Assembly (NCBI GenBank): GCA_017538865.1
Contig: JAFYIA010000005.1
Span: forward strand, 1 to 7,283
Length of the DNA stretch: 7,283 nucleotides
Reading direction: 5' to 3'
From: Aeriscardovia sp.
Lineage (GTDB): Bacteria > Actinomycetota > Actinomycetes > Actinomycetales > Bifidobacteriaceae
Shown here in pieces: positions 5,517 through 7,283 of this stretch (its first letter is position 1; each line of letters opens with the position of its first letter). The position numbers and the translations under genes are program-made. Under the pieces are notes generated by a model. That model did not search any database and had not been told where the DNA came from. It saw nothing but the letters and a program-made list of their open reading frames with translations.

Positions 5517-5590
5517 TGCACTAGGCAGGATTCGAACCTGTAACCTTCTGATCCGTAGTCAGATGCTCTAATCCGTTGGGCTACTAGTGC
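5517..5590 (-). tRNA. tRNA-Arg, anticodon ACG
   Basis: The minus strand folds as a 74-base cloverleaf. The acceptor stem GCACTAG/CTAGTGC has seven perfect pairs with discriminator A. The anticodon arm is TCTGA-CTACGGA-TCAGA, giving anticodon ACG, normally edited to ICG to read CGU, CGC and CGA. The T loop is TTCGAAT and the D loop contains GGA, giving the A20 that marks arginine tRNAs. Two stem pairs are broken: C12-A23 in the D stem (GCCC/GAGC, where GCTC/GAGC is usual) and A49-C65 in the T stem (ACAGG/CCTGC). CCA is not encoded; the gene is followed by C and seven T (5515-5509), which may also end transcription. It has its own promoter. Probably functional given intact identity bases, but the mismatches deserve a check. 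Confidence 0.92.
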
Positions 5591-5612
5591 ATTAGGTGTA
5601 AACCTAGTTCAT

Positions 5613-5641
5613 AGGATACACTGCATTTCAAATTTTTGCAA
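5613..5641 (-). promoter_or_regulatory. promoter of the tRNA-Arg gene
   Basis: On the minus strand TTGCAA (5641-5636) and TATCCT (5618-5613) are separated by exactly 17 bases, a good housekeeping-sigma arrangement. Transcription would begin near 5606, leaving a leader of about 15 bases before the tRNA. The -35 box directly abuts the tsaD stop codon (5644-5642). A small hairpin TAGGT-TTAC-ACCTA (5606-5593) lies between -10 and tRNA. Confidence 0.65.
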
Positions 5642-6685
5642 CTAGAAAGATGCCAGATCCAAAGGCATGGAAGAATCTATGGAAGCGTCCATCGGGCTGG
5701 GCTCGGCCCCGGACTCCAAGAGGTCTAGGCCCAAAAGGGAGACCATGGCCCCGTTGTCCGTACACAGCCCCATGGAAGGAATCCTAAGCTCTATGCCGGC
5801 TTCCGCCGCCTTGGCCCGGAGTTTTTCGCGCAGCTGGGAATTTGCGCTAAATCCCCCGCCTACCACCAGCACTTTGGATCCGAAGGAGAGGCAGGCAGCT
5901 ACGGCCTTCCAGCTCAGCACTTCCGACACGCTCTCCGCCAGGGAGGCGCAAATGTCTTCGACGGGAAGGGGCCTGCCCTCATCCCTCATCTTTTCCACCG
6001 TCCTTGCCACGCTCGTCTTCACTCCTGAAAAGCTGAAGTCGAAGAGCCGGTCCTTTTGCCCCCGGAGCCCCTGGGGCACCTTTATGGCAAAAGGGTCTCC
6101 TTTTTTGGCCAAAGCGTCTATGGCCGCGCCTGCGGGATATGGGAGCCCTAGGAGGCGCCCCACTTTGTCGAAGCACTCTCCGGCCGCGTCGTCCAAGGTG
6201 GAGCCGGCGACGCGGATCTCGCCCGGGAACTTTTCAAGCTCGAACAGGGTGGTGTGGCCGCCGGAGACCACGAGCCCCACGGATCCTTCCGGGATAGGCC
6301 CGAACTCGCCTTCGGAAGCTGCGAGGTGCGCCACCACGTGGTTTATGGCAAAGAGGGGCTTTCCGGAACCCAGGGCGATCCCCTTGGCTCCGCTCGTCCC
6401 TACGGCAAGGCACCCCGCCAGGCCCGGCCCTGCAGACACTGCCACGGCGTCAAGGTCCTCAAGAAAAATCCCAGCGGACGAGAGGGCCTTTTCCACGAGG
6501 GGGGCGAAGGCCTCGAGGTGCGCCCTAGACGCGATCTCGGGGATGACCCCCCCGTATCTCGCGTGGAAGTCCATGGAAGAGGCCACGGCGTTGGAGAGGA
6601 TTTTTCGCTTTCCCCTCTCCCCTTCCGATACCGCGGCCGCCGTCTCGTCGCAGCTCGACTCTATTCCCAAAACTCTCAAAACCAT
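5642..6685 (-). CDS. tsaD: tRNA N6-threonylcarbamoyladenosine transferase subunit TsaD
   Basis: Catalytic subunit that, with TsaB and TsaE, transfers threonylcarbamoyl from TC-AMP to A37 of tRNAs reading ANN codons; cytoplasmic and usually essential. The 347 residues are a normal length. Visible motifs of the ASKHA fold are GIESSCDET (7-15), EIASRAH (50-56), H116 and H120 in NHVVAH (metal ligands), SGGHT (141-145), FSFSGVKT (217-224), GGGFSAN (276-282), and D310 in CTDNGAM (third metal ligand). ATG 6685 comes three bases after the rimI stop, with no strong Shine-Dalgarno, so it is probably translated by coupling to rimI. The order tsaB-rimI-tsaD is common in Gram-positives. All catalytic residues seem present. 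A long antisense frame over this gene is a composition artefact. Confidence 0.97.
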   Translation of the reverse strand: MVLRVLGIESSCDETAAAVSEGERGKRKILSNAVASSMDFHARYGGVIPEIASRAHLEAFAPLVEKALSSAGIFLEDLDAVAVSAGPGLAGCLAVGTSGAKGIALGSGKPLFAINHVVAHLAASEGEFGPIPEGSVGLVVSGGHTTLFELEKFPGEIRVAGSTLDDAAGECFDKVGRLLGLPYPAGAAIDALAKKGDPFAIKVPQGLRGQKDRLFDFSFSGVKTSVARTVEKMRDEGRPLPVEDICASLAESVSEVLSWKAVAACLSFGSKVLVVGGGFSANSQLREKLRAKAAEAGIELRIPSMGLCTDNGAMVSLLGLDLLESGAEPSPMDASIDSSMPLDLASF

Positions 6686-6688
6686 GCT

Positions 6689-7114
6689 TCAGTCCAAATC
6701 TTTTTCCATTATGAAAGCGTCGGAGGAGGGGTAGTACCCTCTTACTCGTCCCTTCGCTCTAAAGCCGAATTTTTCGTAGAGCGCCAGGGCCGGGGCATTG
6801 GAGCAGGACGCCTCCAAAACGCATCTCCCCTTCTCGAGCTTCCGGGCAGAGGAGAGGAGGGAGAAGAGGAGGGAGGAGCCCACGCCCTGCCCTTGGGAGC
6901 GGGGCTCCACGTCGATGGAAAGGATGTGGGCGCGCGCCCCGCGGACGTCCATTGCGGCCCATCCCAGCCGCTCACCCTTTTCGGCCACTATAAACCTTCT
7001 GCCGGGGAGGAAAGCTTCCCGCATTTCCTCTTCCCCCCAAGCCGCGTCCGGAAAGAGGAGTGCGTCCAACTCACAGGCCCAAGCCACGTCCCGCTCCTCC
7101 ATCTTCCTGATCAA
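6689..7114 (-). CDS. rimI: ribosomal-protein-alanine N-acetyltransferase RimI (GNAT family)
   Basis: GNAT acetyltransferase that uses acetyl-CoA to modify protein N-termini, with ribosomal protein S18 the classic substrate. I place the start at TTG 7114, which overlaps the tsaB stop as TTGA and has GGAG six bases upstream. The product is 141 residues (E. coli RimI has 148) and begins MIRKMEERDV, the usual first strand. The frame stays open to the window edge, but upstream of 7114 it only shadows tsaB. Acetyl-CoA loop: RSQGQGVG at 72-79, fitting R/Q-x-x-G-x-G/A. E101 (LEAS) and Y113 (ALYEKFGF) lie 12 residues apart, like the catalytic Glu103 and Tyr115 of E. coli RimI. The tsaB and tsaD context supports RimI over other GNAT enzymes. 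It is likely translated by coupling to tsaB, and tsaD follows after three bases. Confidence 0.9.
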   Translation of the reverse strand: MIRKMEERDVAWACELDALLFPDAAWGEEEMREAFLPGRRFIVAEKGERLGWAAMDVRGARAHILSIDVEPRSQGQGVGSSLLFSLLSSARKLEKGRCVLEASCSNAPALALYEKFGFRAKGRVRGYYPSSDAFIMEKDLD

Positions 7115-7283
7115 TGCAGGCTCCAAAGGAGGTTCTCGGCCGAGATCTTGGGGGAAGCCTCCCCCTCCTTTCCAAAGAGCGGGACGGCATCCGCATCCCT
7201 GAGGTATGCGGGCCTGGGGGGCAACGGCCTTTCTTGCACGCTCTCGTGCATGCTTTCGAGCCACCGGGGGGAGCCTGCCGGGC
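7111..7283 (-). CDS. tsaB: 3' end of tsaB, t6A synthesis subunit (start lies beyond the window)
   Basis: On the minus strand a frame open from the window edge ends at TGA 7113-7111 and encodes 56 residues. It contains PPRPAYLRDADAVP, matching the conserved P-x-YLR-x-x-[DA] C-terminus of TsaB, and ends in a tail EASPKISAENLLWSLH. TsaB is the inactive paralogue that forms a heterodimer with TsaD in the bacterial t6A37 machinery. Its stop overlaps the rimI TTG start by three bases, so the genes form one operon with tsaD. The assignment rests on a short C-terminal motif plus context. Confidence 0.8.
   Translation of the reverse strand, partial: PAGSPRWLESMHESVQERPLPPRPAYLRDADAVPLFGKEGEASPKISAENLLWSLH

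Noticed and set aside
5667..6734. A 355-codon open frame on the plus strand
   Set aside because: It is the antisense of tsaD. Its product is low-complexity and Ser/Pro/Arg-rich, and it has no family motif. It stays open because of the G+C-rich codon positions of tsaD.
7115..7264. N-terminal extension of RimI from GTG 7264
   Set aside because: The extra 50 residues are a shadow of the tsaB C-terminus, which occupies another frame with the PPRPAYLR motif.
1..7283. CRISPR array, rRNA, insertion-sequence transposase or integrase
   Set aside because: There is no series of regularly spaced repeats, no rRNA-like sequence and no frame with transposase or integrase motifs on either strand.

Overview
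The window looks like a chromosomal segment of a moderately high-G+C bacterium, most likely a Gram-positive of the Actinomycetota type. This is an inference from four things: G+C-rich host genes, the tsaB-rimI-tsaD order, a single-chain L-serine dehydratase with a C-terminal cysteine, and two start codons placed as in leaderless transcripts. Taxonomy cannot be fixed from this stretch alone.

Left part (1-861): the 3' end of a plus-strand TPR-containing protein gene with a possible terminator, then about 470 bases with no convincing gene. That stretch is rich in inverted repeats, including a perfect 18-bp palindrome.

Middle part (862-about 3440): a lower-G+C block that differs from both flanks. 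It carries a D5-like superfamily 3 helicase of phage/plasmid type, with a degenerate Walker A motif and a long acidic tail, followed by a small A+T-rich gene for an orphan four-helix membrane protein. The pair looks like a remnant or a minimal form of an integrated mobile element. No integrase, primase domain or clear attachment repeats are visible. After it come about 690 bases without a credible gene, holding several palindromes and hairpins.

Right part (3916-7283): a minus-strand housekeeping block. In transcription order it holds the end of tsaB, rimI (TTG start overlapping the tsaB stop), tsaD, a tRNA-Arg(ACG) gene with its own good promoter, and the L-serine dehydratase gene sdaA. TsaB and TsaD belong to the tRNA t6A37 synthesis machinery and RimI is an N-acetyltransferase usually encoded with them. 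SdaA degrades L-serine to pyruvate and ammonia. The tRNA promoter starts right after the tsaD stop codon, so the tRNA is an independent unit. sdaA has a candidate -10 box seven bases before its ATG, overlapped by an inverted repeat.

The points most worth a second look are the divergent helicase with its membrane-protein neighbour, the two stem mismatches in the tRNA-Arg, and the compact operator-like control region of sdaA.
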